The position numbers and the translations under genes are program-made. This document shows positions 1 to 8,192 of a stretch of 13,447 nucleotides of DNA, one piece after another. The notes below the pieces were generated by a model. The model did no database searches. It was not told the origin of the DNA and saw nothing but the letters and a program-made list of their open reading frames with translations. The stretch comes from Campylobacterota bacterium (GTDB lineage Bacteria; Campylobacterota; Campylobacteria; Campylobacterales; SZUA-545), in assembly GCA_003561815.1 (NCBI GenBank), contig PWVP01000168.1:1-13447 (forward strand), in the 5' to 3' direction. Each line of letters starts with the position of its first letter. Position 1 is the first letter of the stretch.

Positions 1-510
1 CAGGGCATCGATCGGAGTGAGCATATCCTCTTTAATACCAAAGTGAGCGCGCTGCTCACTGGCGTTCTCATACCGTCCACCGTGAACAATCGCCAGCTCC
101 GGGCACACCTCCGCACAGTAACCGCAGAAGATGCAGCGCCCGAAGTTGATGGTGTACTCACTCACCTTTTTGCGACCATCCTCACCGAAATGGGTATCCA
201 TCCGAATACACTTGGCGATACAGATCTTTTCGCACAATCCGCAGCCGATGCAGCGCTCATTGCCACTCTCGAGCAGTCTTAAGAGCTCATGGATCGCCCG
301 ATAGCGCGGTGCGATCGGCAGCTTCTCGATCGGATAGAGGGTGGTGTGGGTTTTATCCCGCGCCATCACCTTAAAGGTGACAAAGAGCCCCTTAATGAGC
401 TCCAGGCTCACCATCCGGCGCATCACCCGCTTAAACCGCTCCCAGTTGTCTTTGGGATAGGGGGGGATCTGCGTTGTGATATAGTTTTGCGTACCTTGGC
501 GTTTCTCCAT
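1..510 (-). CDS. nuoI: NADH-quinone oxidoreductase subunit I (3' end cut off)
   Basis: This is the 8Fe ferredoxin-like subunit of complex I. It carries clusters N6a and N6b, which pass electrons from NuoG towards NuoB. The window holds the first 170 codons and the C-terminus lies beyond position 1. Two four-cysteine motifs are visible: CIGCGLCEKIC and CIFCGYCAEVCP. The first lacks the usual proline after its last cysteine (CI instead of CP), as I remember for H. pylori NuoI, and the flanking residues (RMDTHFGEDGRKK, AEVCPELAIV) fit the Campylobacterota form. I chose the ATG at 510 because AAAGGG sits 7 nt upstream. An in-frame ATG at 528 overlaps the end of nuoH but has no Shine-Dalgarno. The start lies 11 nt after the nuoH stop, so it is the next gene of the operon. 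Confidence 0.95.
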   Translation of the reverse strand, partial: MEKRQGTQNYITTQIPPYPKDNWERFKRVMRRMVSLELIKGLFVTFKVMARDKTHTTLYPIEKLPIAPRYRAIHELLRLLESGNERCIGCGLCEKICIAKCIRMDTHFGEDGRKKVSEYTINFGRCIFCGYCAEVCPELAIVHGGRYENASEQRAHFGIKEDMLTPIDAL

Positions 511-521
511 CTGCGATCCCT

Positions 522-1520
522 TTACCATAGAATTACCAGACCGGTGATCAGGATATTGATCACCGCCAGCGGCATCAGCACCTTCCAGCACAGCCACATC
601 AGCTGATCGGGGCGGATATGGGGCCAGGTACCCCGCACCCAGATAAAGAGGAAGATAAAGAAGGCCACCTTCAGCAGTATCGCGATCCCGCCGGGGATAG
701 GCCCAAGCGGATTAAAGCCGCCCAAAAAGATCAGGCTGACCAAAAAGGCGATAATGAACATATTGGCGTACTCACCGATGGCGAAAAGCCCCCAGTGCAG
801 ACCGGAGTACTCGGTGCCAAAGCCGTTGACAATCTCCGCTTCATGCTCGAGCAGATCAAACGGCGTCCGGTTGGTCTCGGCGTAACCGGCGAGCAGAAAG
901 AGCACAATGGCCAGCGGTTGGCTCCAGATTAGCCAGCTGCTCACTCCTCCGGCCTGATAGTCCACAATCGTAATCAGCGAGAGCGAGCCGACCAGCATCA
1001 GCGGCGAGAGAATCGCCAGGCCGGTCACAATCTCATAGCTTAGAAGCTGAATCACCGTCCGCGCGCCACCGAGCATCGAGTACTTATTGACCGAAGCGAT
1101 ACCGGCCAGAAGCGGGCCGTAAAGGCCGGTTGCCATCACGCCGAGCACAAAGAGTAGCGCGACATTGATATCGGCGATGATCGGATTGATGGTCCGACCA
1201 AAGAGCTCAAAGGGGGGCAGAAACGGGATCGCCGCCATCGCAATAAACGCCGTCGCCGCCGTAATGATCGGCGCGATAAAGAAGATCGGCTTGATGGCGT
1301 GGCGGGGGATGATGTTCTCCTTGGTGAACATCTTAATCCCGTCAGCGGCCAACTGCAAAAGCCCGGCCGGACCGACATGAACCGGCCCCTTGCGGCGCTG
1401 GATATAGGCGAGCACCTTCCGCTCGACATAGGTGGCAAAGCCCGCCAGTGCCGAGAACACCAGCACCACCACCAGACTTTTAATGAGGGTCTCTATAATG
1501 TAAAAGGTCAAATCGCTCAC
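522..1520 (-). CDS. nuoH: NADH-quinone oxidoreductase subunit H (membrane, quinone-site subunit)
   Basis: This 332-residue protein is the membrane subunit that builds the entrance of the quinone chamber and couples it to the proton channels. It is almost entirely hydrophobic, with about eight membrane segments. Family signatures are present: ERKVLAYIQRRKGP at residues 33-46, followed by GPAGLLQLAADGIKMFTKE, and later the acidic loop RTPFDLLEHEAEIVNGF with GTEYSG. The EHEAEIV form of that loop is the Campylobacterota variant of the more common EGESELV. Length matches the family. The start codon is GTG at 1520, only 3 nt after the nuoG2 stop, with AAAGGGG about 8 nt upstream inside the end of nuoG2, so translation is probably coupled. 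Confidence 0.96.
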   Translation of the reverse strand: MSDLTFYIIETLIKSLVVVLVFSALAGFATYVERKVLAYIQRRKGPVHVGPAGLLQLAADGIKMFTKENIIPRHAIKPIFFIAPIITAATAFIAMAAIPFLPPFELFGRTINPIIADINVALLFVLGVMATGLYGPLLAGIASVNKYSMLGGARTVIQLLSYEIVTGLAILSPLMLVGSLSLITIVDYQAGGVSSWLIWSQPLAIVLFLLAGYAETNRTPFDLLEHEAEIVNGFGTEYSGLHWGLFAIGEYANMFIIAFLVSLIFLGGFNPLGPIPGGIAILLKVAFFIFLFIWVRGTWPHIRPDQLMWLCWKVLMPLAVINILITGLVILW

Positions 1521-1523
1521 GCC

Positions 1524-3944
1524 TTACCCCTTTGTAATGGTTGCTTCCAGAAAGCGGTAGTCGCCTCTGGTGTAAAGTGTTTCATCGCCGTCAAAATCGG
1601 GCAAGAGTGCAAACTCCCCCTCCAGGTGAGGGTTGAGGGTGACGGTCATCTGTCGCTGAGCGCGATCGCTCTGGAGTGCCACCCCCTCCCCTTCACTTAA
1701 AGAGAGTTTCTCCATCAGCTCCGCAGAGAGCATCAGGCGAGGCGCCTGAGCAATCAGCGGTGATTTGGCGGTAAAGCCGTTGAACTGATCGAGTGGATTG
1801 GCCACATAGACCCCCTTGCGTAGCGGCGCAACCGCACCGATCGGCTCTGCCCGATCATCGGGGGTGTGGGTGCTGCACGCTAGCCGGTAGCCGCGGTGGT
1901 TTTCACCATCGGGTCCGAAGTGGTTCTGCAGCGCATCAAAGGGAACCGACTGAAAGCCGCGCTCAGCGGGCAGCTGCGGTGTATAGTCCACCGTCCAGCG
2001 CACCGGAACCTCCAGAGCATCGGCCAGCTGGGCCAGCGTATAGCCGTGATAGGCCAGTGCCGGATAGAGGGGCACCACCCGCTTATCTAAAGAGGTGAGT
2101 GTCCCCTCCTGCTGGTTGAGTGCAGGCATATCCAGATCGCCGCCACCTAAAGCGCTGAGGGTGAAGTCACCCGGTGCGTTATAGCCCACCACGCGCCCCT
2201 CCGGCTGGGCGTCGAGATCGCAGATAAGCGCGGTGCCCAGTGTGTTGGCCGAATCGGGCAGCAGCAGCACCTCAAAGGGGGTGTAGCGCTCAATCAGTCC
2301 TAGCAGCCGTGCCAGATTCTCCCAGCGGGGGTGGCCGAACAGATCCGAACCGGCCACCAGGGTGTAGCGCTCCTTTTTGGCCAGCAGCTTGTCGATGCTC
2401 TCGCGGGTTTCGCGCCCGAAGTGGACCCCAAACTCCTCGCAAAGGCGGCTGGCTTGCACCTCGATCTCTTTGGTGACGCTTTTTTTGACCTGCTCTTGGG
2501 TGCCGTCCTCTTTGGTTACCGTCTCGGTGATGCTCTCCTCGACGCTCTCTTTTAGGGTGGTCGAGAAGCTCTTGAGGTAGTCGGCCAGCTCACCGGGCAG
2601 CGCCTGAGAGTCGGCGAAGCGATCGAGAATCCAGTAGAGAATCGCCTCCTCCCGCCCGGCATCGTGGCGGATGGGCAGGATGTTTTTATGCAGCCCCTCC
2701 ATATGGCGATCGCCAGTCGGATGGAAAAAGAGCGCCGCCCCCTTGTTGGTCACCAGCATATTGGCCACCGCAAAGCGCACCACCGGATTATCTGTGCTCA
2801 GACGGCTTCCAACCACCACCGCCAAATCGCTCTTTCGCAGCCGCTCACTATCGGCACCATAGAGCGATCGGCCGCTGGCCTGAGTAAACGCCTCCAAAAA
2901 GCGCTTAAAGGCGTACGCCTCGGGGTTGATGAGCCGCAGACCGTGGCGCTCTTTAAGCCGCTGGAGAATCAGCGCCTCCTCGTTGGTGATCTGCGAACTA
3001 AAGCGGATGCTCCCGGCTGTTTTGAGCGCCTCTAGCGCACGGTTAAAGGCGGATAGATCGCGGGTGGCGCTGCGGTTGGCGTAGTCGTAACCAAACCGCC
3101 CGGCACCACAGAGGGTCTGGAAGTGAAAGTCGTTCTTCACCCGGTACATGGTCGGCTCGGGGTTATCGATCGCCGCCTGCTTGGTCTCATAGATCAGATG
3201 ACACGCGCTGGAGCAGTGCGCGCAGCTTGAGGGGGTCGCGGCCAGCTCCCAGGCGTTGGTGGTGTACTGAAAGTGGGTAAAGATCAGCGCGCCGGTGGGG
3301 CAGACCGCCGCACACTCTCCACAGTCGGTACACTTCTCGTCGATTTTGGTAATCAACGACTTGTTCATCTTGTTCCAGATGGTGTAGGCGTCTTTGGGCA
3401 TCGACTCTTTAGCCCCCTCGGGTAGCGGATCACCGCCACGGGGGGTGGTTTTGAGCGCCGCATCGCCGGTCATATCCTTACAGACCGTCACACACCGCTC
3501 ACAGACAATACAGAGTGCGGGGTCATATTTAGTGCGATTCCAGTCCTGGGGCTGGCGTGCGCAGTCGCGAATAGCGTACGGCTGAGAGTCGATGCGCTGA
3601 AAGAGGGTGTTATCCTGCAGCTCGCACTCGCCGGACTTATCACACACCCCACACTGCAGCGGGTGGTTGATATCATACACCTGCATAATCGCCTCTCGCT
3701 CCGCCTGAATCTCCTCGTTGTGCAGCGTCACACTCATGCCATCTTTGGCCTTGGCGTTGCAGGAGTAGGCCCGCTTGCCATCGACATCCACCAGACAAAG
3801 ACGGCACGCCAAAGAGGCGGAGCAGCGGCTCAGATAGCAGATGGCGGGGATGTAGATGTTGTTAGCCCGCGCGATATTGAGGATGGTCTCCCCCTCCTGA
3901 GCCCGAATCGTCTGACCATCGATCGTGATGGTGATCTCACTCAT
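1524..3944 (-). CDS. nuoG: NADH-quinone oxidoreductase subunit G, second copy (NuoG2)
   Basis: This 806-residue Fe-S subunit belongs to the complex I peripheral arm and is the second of two consecutive nuoG genes. Ligands for four clusters are visible: 2Fe-2S at C36, C47, C50, C62; the His-Cys 4Fe-4S site at H94, C98, C101, C107; then C145/C148/C151/C155 and C205/C208/C211/C215. An N7-type motif CAHCSSAC (C241, C244, C248) plus C279 opens the molybdopterin-oxidoreductase-like domain, which is a degenerate structural domain in NuoG. Unlike NuoG1 it carries a highly charged, Thr/Glu/Lys-rich insert at about residues 460-500. The ATG at 3944 overlaps the nuoG1 stop in ATGA, with AGAGGGGG 7 nt upstream. 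It shares landmarks with NuoG1 throughout, such as QQEGTLTS-x-DKRV, so the pair are tandem paralogs. Confidence 0.93.
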   Translation of the reverse strand: MSEITITIDGQTIRAQEGETILNIARANNIYIPAICYLSRCSASLACRLCLVDVDGKRAYSCNAKAKDGMSVTLHNEEIQAEREAIMQVYDINHPLQCGVCDKSGECELQDNTLFQRIDSQPYAIRDCARQPQDWNRTKYDPALCIVCERCVTVCKDMTGDAALKTTPRGGDPLPEGAKESMPKDAYTIWNKMNKSLITKIDEKCTDCGECAAVCPTGALIFTHFQYTTNAWELAATPSSCAHCSSACHLIYETKQAAIDNPEPTMYRVKNDFHFQTLCGAGRFGYDYANRSATRDLSAFNRALEALKTAGSIRFSSQITNEEALILQRLKERHGLRLINPEAYAFKRFLEAFTQASGRSLYGADSERLRKSDLAVVVGSRLSTDNPVVRFAVANMLVTNKGAALFFHPTGDRHMEGLHKNILPIRHDAGREEAILYWILDRFADSQALPGELADYLKSFSTTLKESVEESITETVTKEDGTQEQVKKSVTKEIEVQASRLCEEFGVHFGRETRESIDKLLAKKERYTLVAGSDLFGHPRWENLARLLGLIERYTPFEVLLLPDSANTLGTALICDLDAQPEGRVVGYNAPGDFTLSALGGGDLDMPALNQQEGTLTSLDKRVVPLYPALAYHGYTLAQLADALEVPVRWTVDYTPQLPAERGFQSVPFDALQNHFGPDGENHRGYRLACSTHTPDDRAEPIGAVAPLRKGVYVANPLDQFNGFTAKSPLIAQAPRLMLSAELMEKLSLSEGEGVALQSDRAQRQMTVTLNPHLEGEFALLPDFDGDETLYTRGDYRFLEATITKG

Positions 3945-6193
3945 GCGCCAACCCCCTCTGTCTCAATCTGAACTGTTTCATAGCGGTATACCCCTCTCGA
4001 TCGATTTTCAAGTAGCTGGTCAAAACTCTCCAAAAGAGCGATCGTGCCCTTCAGGCTGGCATCGACTCTAAAAGTACGCTCAAAACTGCCCGCTGCGCTC
4101 TTAAGCCGCACACGCTGCCCATCGGCTACCCGCGCTGCCAGGGCAAACTGGGCACTGGCACGCAGCTCACCCTCACGCCGAAGCGCCTTGGTGCGCATCA
4201 CCGTCCCCGTCGGATGGCTGGCGGGGTTGAGATGAAACACCACCGTACCGTTAAACTCGCCGATCGCCTCGACCGGCTCCGGCTGGGCAGTGGGCACCTC
4301 CAGCTTCGCCACCGGCAGCGCATAGCCAACCGGCGAAGCGCTTCTTAGCGCGTCAAAGCTAATCGCCTGATACCCCCGACCACCGGGCAGCTTCGGAGTC
4401 AAATCAATCAGCCACTCCAGATCCATCCCCGTACGGACAAAGATATCCCCCAGAGTCCAACCCGAAAAGGGGATAGCCACATTCAGGGGCAGCACCCGCT
4501 TATCCATAGAGGTGAGCGTCCCCTCCTGCTGACTGAGTGCTGGCAGCACCATATCGACACCGGGCATCAGACTGCCCATCGTAAAGTCGCCCGGAGAGTC
4601 GATCCCGACAGTATACCCCTGCGCCTCAGAGGAGAGGTCACAAATAAGCGCCACCCCAAGGGCATTGGTCGCTGGCGGCACCATCAAAACCGAGAAGCCG
4701 CCGTAGCGGCGCAGCAGGCCAATCAGCGTCGCGATCGCCTCAGCACGGGGGTGGTTGTACAGATCCGCCCCCACCACCAGTGTGCGCTTCGGTGCGCGCC
4801 TGATTGAAGCCAAGAGCTGCTCAAGCTCCTCTTCAGAGAGGTTGCTCTCTGCGCCCAGATACCCCTCATCCAGCGCCCCTATCCACTCTTTGAGCGACTC
4901 AGGAAGCGACGCGGCGTTGGCGACAAACTGCCGTACAAGCAGCGCAGCCACCCCCTCCTCTGCCCCCACCTCGTAGCGGCACACCTGCGTGCTCACCCGC
5001 GAAAGGCGCACATCCTCGATCGGATGGAGGTAGGCCACCGATGCGCCACGATTGATCACCGCCTGATGGATCGCGGTACGCACCGTCGGCGCCTCATCCA
5101 CCACTGCACACCCAAAGAGCACAATCGCATCACTCTGGGCCACATCCTCGGTGGTGGCATCGTAGAGCGACTCGCCAGCACTCTGGCTATAGCGGCTCAA
5201 AAAGCGGCTAAAGCCGTACGCCTCATCGCACACCAGATTGACATCACGGCACGCCTTTAGCCCCTGAAGCAGATGCGCCTCCTCGTTGCTAATGCGCGGT
5301 GTGAAGCGGATGGTCTTTGCCTGGGCAAACGCCTCTAGCGCACGGCGCATCAGCGCCTCATCACGGCTGGCCCCATCGGGCTCAAAGCCGTAACCAAAGC
5401 GGCCGGCGGCACAGAGGCTACTCTCGTGGATATCGTTGCTCACCCGGTAGACACTGCGCTCAGAGCCGTGGGCGCTCCCACTGTAGCGCACCTCATAATC
5501 AAGCTGACAACCGGCGCTACAGTGGGCACAGGTGGAGGGGATCTTTTTCATCTCCCATGCGTTGGCCCGGTTTTTAAAGTGGGTGCTCACCAGCGCCCCC
5601 ACCGGACAGACCGCCATACACTCGCCACACTCTGCGCAGCGATTATCATCGCCCCCCCGCCAGGCGATCTTCGACTTGTAGCCGCCCGGCTCTATGCTTA
5701 GCCGATTGTCGCCGACAATCTCATTACAGACACGGGTGCAGCGCTCACAGAGGATACAGAGCGAGGGGTCATACTGGATAAACCCGCCCCACTGCTCGAT
5801 CGGGCGGTGCATCTCTTTGGCCGCAAAGGGCTGATCGCTTAGCTGAAATTCGGCGGTTTTATTCTGCAGCTCACACTCGCCGGACTTGTCACAGACGCCA
5901 CACTCTAGCGGATGGTTGACATTATAGAGCGCCATAATGCGCTGACGCTCTTTAAAAAGAGCGGGCGACTGGGTTCGCACCACAATCCCCTCACGAACCG
6001 GTGTCTGACAGGAGAGCACCAGCCCCGCTTCGTTTTCCACCTCCACCACACACAGACGGCAGGCGCCAATCGCGCTCACCTTCTTCAGATAGCAGAGGGT
6101 GGGGATATAGACGCCCGCCTCACGGGCCGCCTCCAAGATGGTCTGTCCCGAGCGGGCGGTGATCGGTTTTTGATTGATGGTTAGTTTAATCAT
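3941..6193 (-). CDS. nuoG: NADH-quinone oxidoreductase subunit G, first copy (NuoG1)
   Basis: This 750-residue Fe-S subunit of the complex I peripheral arm would receive electrons from the flavoprotein module and pass them towards NuoI. All usual ligands are present: 2Fe-2S at C34, C45, C48, C62; His-Cys site H94, C98, C101, C107; 4Fe-4S motifs C146/C149/C152/C156 and C186/C189/C192/C196. An N7-type set C222, C225, C229, C261 follows at the head of the molybdopterin-oxidoreductase-like domain. The frame stays open upstream to about 6385, but that stretch is arginine-rich noise antisense to no domain and lies inside the preceding gene. The ATG at 6193 begins the ferredoxin-like fold (MIKLTINQKP). 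It overlaps the end of the flavoprotein gene by 8 nt, and the Shine-Dalgarno is weak, so re-initiation is likely. Confidence 0.94.
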   Translation of the reverse strand: MIKLTINQKPITARSGQTILEAAREAGVYIPTLCYLKKVSAIGACRLCVVEVENEAGLVLSCQTPVREGIVVRTQSPALFKERQRIMALYNVNHPLECGVCDKSGECELQNKTAEFQLSDQPFAAKEMHRPIEQWGGFIQYDPSLCILCERCTRVCNEIVGDNRLSIEPGGYKSKIAWRGGDDNRCAECGECMAVCPVGALVSTHFKNRANAWEMKKIPSTCAHCSAGCQLDYEVRYSGSAHGSERSVYRVSNDIHESSLCAAGRFGYGFEPDGASRDEALMRRALEAFAQAKTIRFTPRISNEEAHLLQGLKACRDVNLVCDEAYGFSRFLSRYSQSAGESLYDATTEDVAQSDAIVLFGCAVVDEAPTVRTAIHQAVINRGASVAYLHPIEDVRLSRVSTQVCRYEVGAEEGVAALLVRQFVANAASLPESLKEWIGALDEGYLGAESNLSEEELEQLLASIRRAPKRTLVVGADLYNHPRAEAIATLIGLLRRYGGFSVLMVPPATNALGVALICDLSSEAQGYTVGIDSPGDFTMGSLMPGVDMVLPALSQQEGTLTSMDKRVLPLNVAIPFSGWTLGDIFVRTGMDLEWLIDLTPKLPGGRGYQAISFDALRSASPVGYALPVAKLEVPTAQPEPVEAIGEFNGTVVFHLNPASHPTGTVMRTKALRREGELRASAQFALAARVADGQRVRLKSAAGSFERTFRVDASLKGTIALLESFDQLLENRSRGVYRYETVQIETEGVGA

Positions 6194-8192
6194 GGGCCAC
6201 CGCCACCATCGCGATATAGTAGCACCGCATGCAGCGCTCCGCCTCAGCATACGCCTGCATGGGAGTGAGGCCGAAGTTGACCTCCTCGTTGTTCTGGATA
6301 CGATACGCCACATCCAGCCGCTCACTCTCGGGGCGCTCCAGGCCCCCCATCCAGCCGGTGATAGCCTCTTTTTTATCGTAAACACGGAAGCGACGCAGCA
6401 GATCCTCCATCTCTTCAGACTCGCTGTTTTTCACCTCGCCCGTTAGCAGATAGCGATACATCACATCCGCCGCGCGGCGCGCCTGGCCAACAGCGTTGAC
6501 GATGGTCATTGGGCCATATTCGCAGGCACCCGAGGCCCAGATGCCCGGCCGGCTGGTCATATAGGTTTTGCCATCGGTTTTCAGGGTGTTCCAGCTGGTC
6601 TTCTCCAGCTCCCACTCCTCGGGCAGATAGCTTAGATCGGCATCCTGGCTCACCGCCGGAATCACATAATCGCACTCGATGGTGTAATCTCCGCCCTCAA
6701 TTTTGACCAGTTTCGGGCGTCCGCCGTCGGGATCGGGCACCATCTCAAAGCGGTTACAGAGCACCTCTTTGAGCACATCGTTCTCATCAACCATCTGAGC
6801 GATCGCACTGTGGAAAATAAACTCCACCCCCTCTTCGACCGCCTCATGGTACTCCTCAAGGGAGGTGTTGTTGATGATGGTGCGCTCATCGCGCCGATAG
6901 AGCATCACCACCCGTTTCGCACCGGCACGGATCGAGCAGCGCACCACATCCATCGAGGTGAAGCCACCACCGACACAGACTACGGTTTTACCGGTCAGAT
7001 CCACCGCGGAGCCGATCCGGTACTTCTCCCAGAGGTTGATCTGATCGAGAAACTCAATCGCACTCCAGTAGCCTTCAATCTCCGGTCGCTCATTCTCACA
7101 GCGGATCTTTTTGGAGATGCGCGTGCCGCTGGCGAGCATGATGGCATCATACTCCTGCTCAAAACGGCGCAGCATATCGGCATCCACCGGGGTGTTTAGG
7201 TGGATCTTCGCGCCGCTGGCCTCCACAAAACGGATATCCTCCAGATACTTCTCTTTAGGCATGCGGTACTCAGGTACCCCTACCATCACCTCACCGCCGG
7301 GAACCGGAAGCGCTTCGTAGATATCGCACGCCACCCCATTCATGCAGAGGTAGTAGGCGGTGGTCAGCCCCGCCGGACCAGCGCCGACGATCGCAACCCG
7401 CTTACCAATCTCAGGGCGCTTTTCAACGGGATGAAGCCAGTGCTGCTGCCGATCGGCCTCAAAATCCGCACCCAGCCGCTTAAGCTCCATAATGGAGATG
7501 GGGGTGTCCAGGTTGGCGCGACGGCAGGCGCTCTCACAGGGGTGTGGACAGACCCGACCACAGGTGTGTGCCAGCGGCATCGCTTTTCGGGTGGCCTTCA
7601 CACTCTCATCCAAAAGGCGATCGCGCACCCCCTCGATGTAAGCGGGAATATCCACCCGATCCGGACAGGCGTCCATGCAGGGCGCGGTGACATGGGCCGC
7701 GTAGCGCGTGCCCTCCTGGTCATACTCAGGGCTTTTTTGACCCGCTTCGATGCACTGCTCAAAGATCGTCGCGTAGTGCTCCATCAGCTGCAAAATCGGC
7801 ACCGGAACCGTCCGGCCAATCTCACATTTACTGGTAGCACGCATCGCGCTACAGGTCTCCTGAAGGTGGGCCAGATCAGCGCGCTCCCCTTCGCCACGGG
7901 CGATCTTATCGAGCAGATCGTAGAGGATTCGACCTCCCCAGCGCCCCGGTGCACAGCGGCCACACGCCTCAGAGTAGCACTGATACTGTGCGGCGTACTC
8001 CATCGCCAGACGAACCGGATCCACACTCTCATCATAGATCGCCACACCGTCCCAACCAATAAAGGCACGGCAGGGGCGATCGCCCAAAGAGAGCGGCAGC
8101 TTCAGGCTGCTCTCCTGCCAGCTCTCACGATCGCCGCTATCGCGGTTATCGATCAGCTCGCCACGCCAAGTGGAAAAGAGCGGGGCGGACAT
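6186..8192 (-). CDS. GltD-like FAD/Fe-S oxidoreductase with NuoF-type Fe-S domain, in the nuoF position
   Basis: This 668-residue protein occupies the nuoF slot but is not NuoF, because no FMN/NADH Rossmann domain of NuoF is present. Residues about 60-145 resemble the C-terminal Fe-S domain of NuoF (SEACGRCAPGR at 74-84, C114, SKCEIG with C123, then TVPVPIL). The third cluster cysteine is replaced by Gly83. Residues about 165-650 are a glutamate-synthase small-subunit (GltD)/dihydropyrimidine-dehydrogenase-type module. It has Fe-S cysteines C172, C176, C211, C215, C219 and C223; an FAD fold GAGPAG at 269-274; a pyridine nucleotide fold VGGGFTSMD at 406-414 with YRRDE at 431-435; and a C-terminal RCMRC (C654, C657). 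The arginines after the second fold suggest NADPH. The likely role is to feed electrons into, or take them from, NuoG1. The start ATG abuts the preceding stop (TAAATG), so coupling is likely. Confidence 0.9.
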   Translation of the reverse strand: MSAPLFSTWRGELIDNRDSGDRESWQESSLKLPLSLGDRPCRAFIGWDGVAIYDESVDPVRLAMEYAAQYQCYSEACGRCAPGRWGGRILYDLLDKIARGEGERADLAHLQETCSAMRATSKCEIGRTVPVPILQLMEHYATIFEQCIEAGQKSPEYDQEGTRYAAHVTAPCMDACPDRVDIPAYIEGVRDRLLDESVKATRKAMPLAHTCGRVCPHPCESACRRANLDTPISIMELKRLGADFEADRQQHWLHPVEKRPEIGKRVAIVGAGPAGLTTAYYLCMNGVACDIYEALPVPGGEVMVGVPEYRMPKEKYLEDIRFVEASGAKIHLNTPVDADMLRRFEQEYDAIMLASGTRISKKIRCENERPEIEGYWSAIEFLDQINLWEKYRIGSAVDLTGKTVVCVGGGFTSMDVVRCSIRAGAKRVVMLYRRDERTIINNTSLEEYHEAVEEGVEFIFHSAIAQMVDENDVLKEVLCNRFEMVPDPDGGRPKLVKIEGGDYTIECDYVIPAVSQDADLSYLPEEWELEKTSWNTLKTDGKTYMTSRPGIWASGACEYGPMTIVNAVGQARRAADVMYRYLLTGEVKNSESEEMEDLLRRFRVYDKKEAITGWMGGLERPESERLDVAYRIQNNEEVNFGLTPMQAYAEAERCMRCYYIAMVAVAHD

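Noticed and set aside
511..528. Upstream ATG for nuoI overlapping the nuoH end
   Set aside because: It has no Shine-Dalgarno; the ATG at 510 has AAAGGG 7 nt upstream, and that site lies inside the longer version.
1524..6193. Molybdopterin-dependent dehydrogenase (such as formate dehydrogenase alpha) instead of NuoG
   Set aside because: The molybdopterin-like domain is degenerate, with no catalytic Cys/Sec motif visible, and the N-terminal cluster set and operon context are those of NuoG.
6194..6385. 64-residue N-terminal extension of NuoG1
   Set aside because: It lies inside the flavoprotein gene, is rich in Arg/Trp/Ser without family similarity, and the ferredoxin-like fold starts cleanly at the ATG at 6193.
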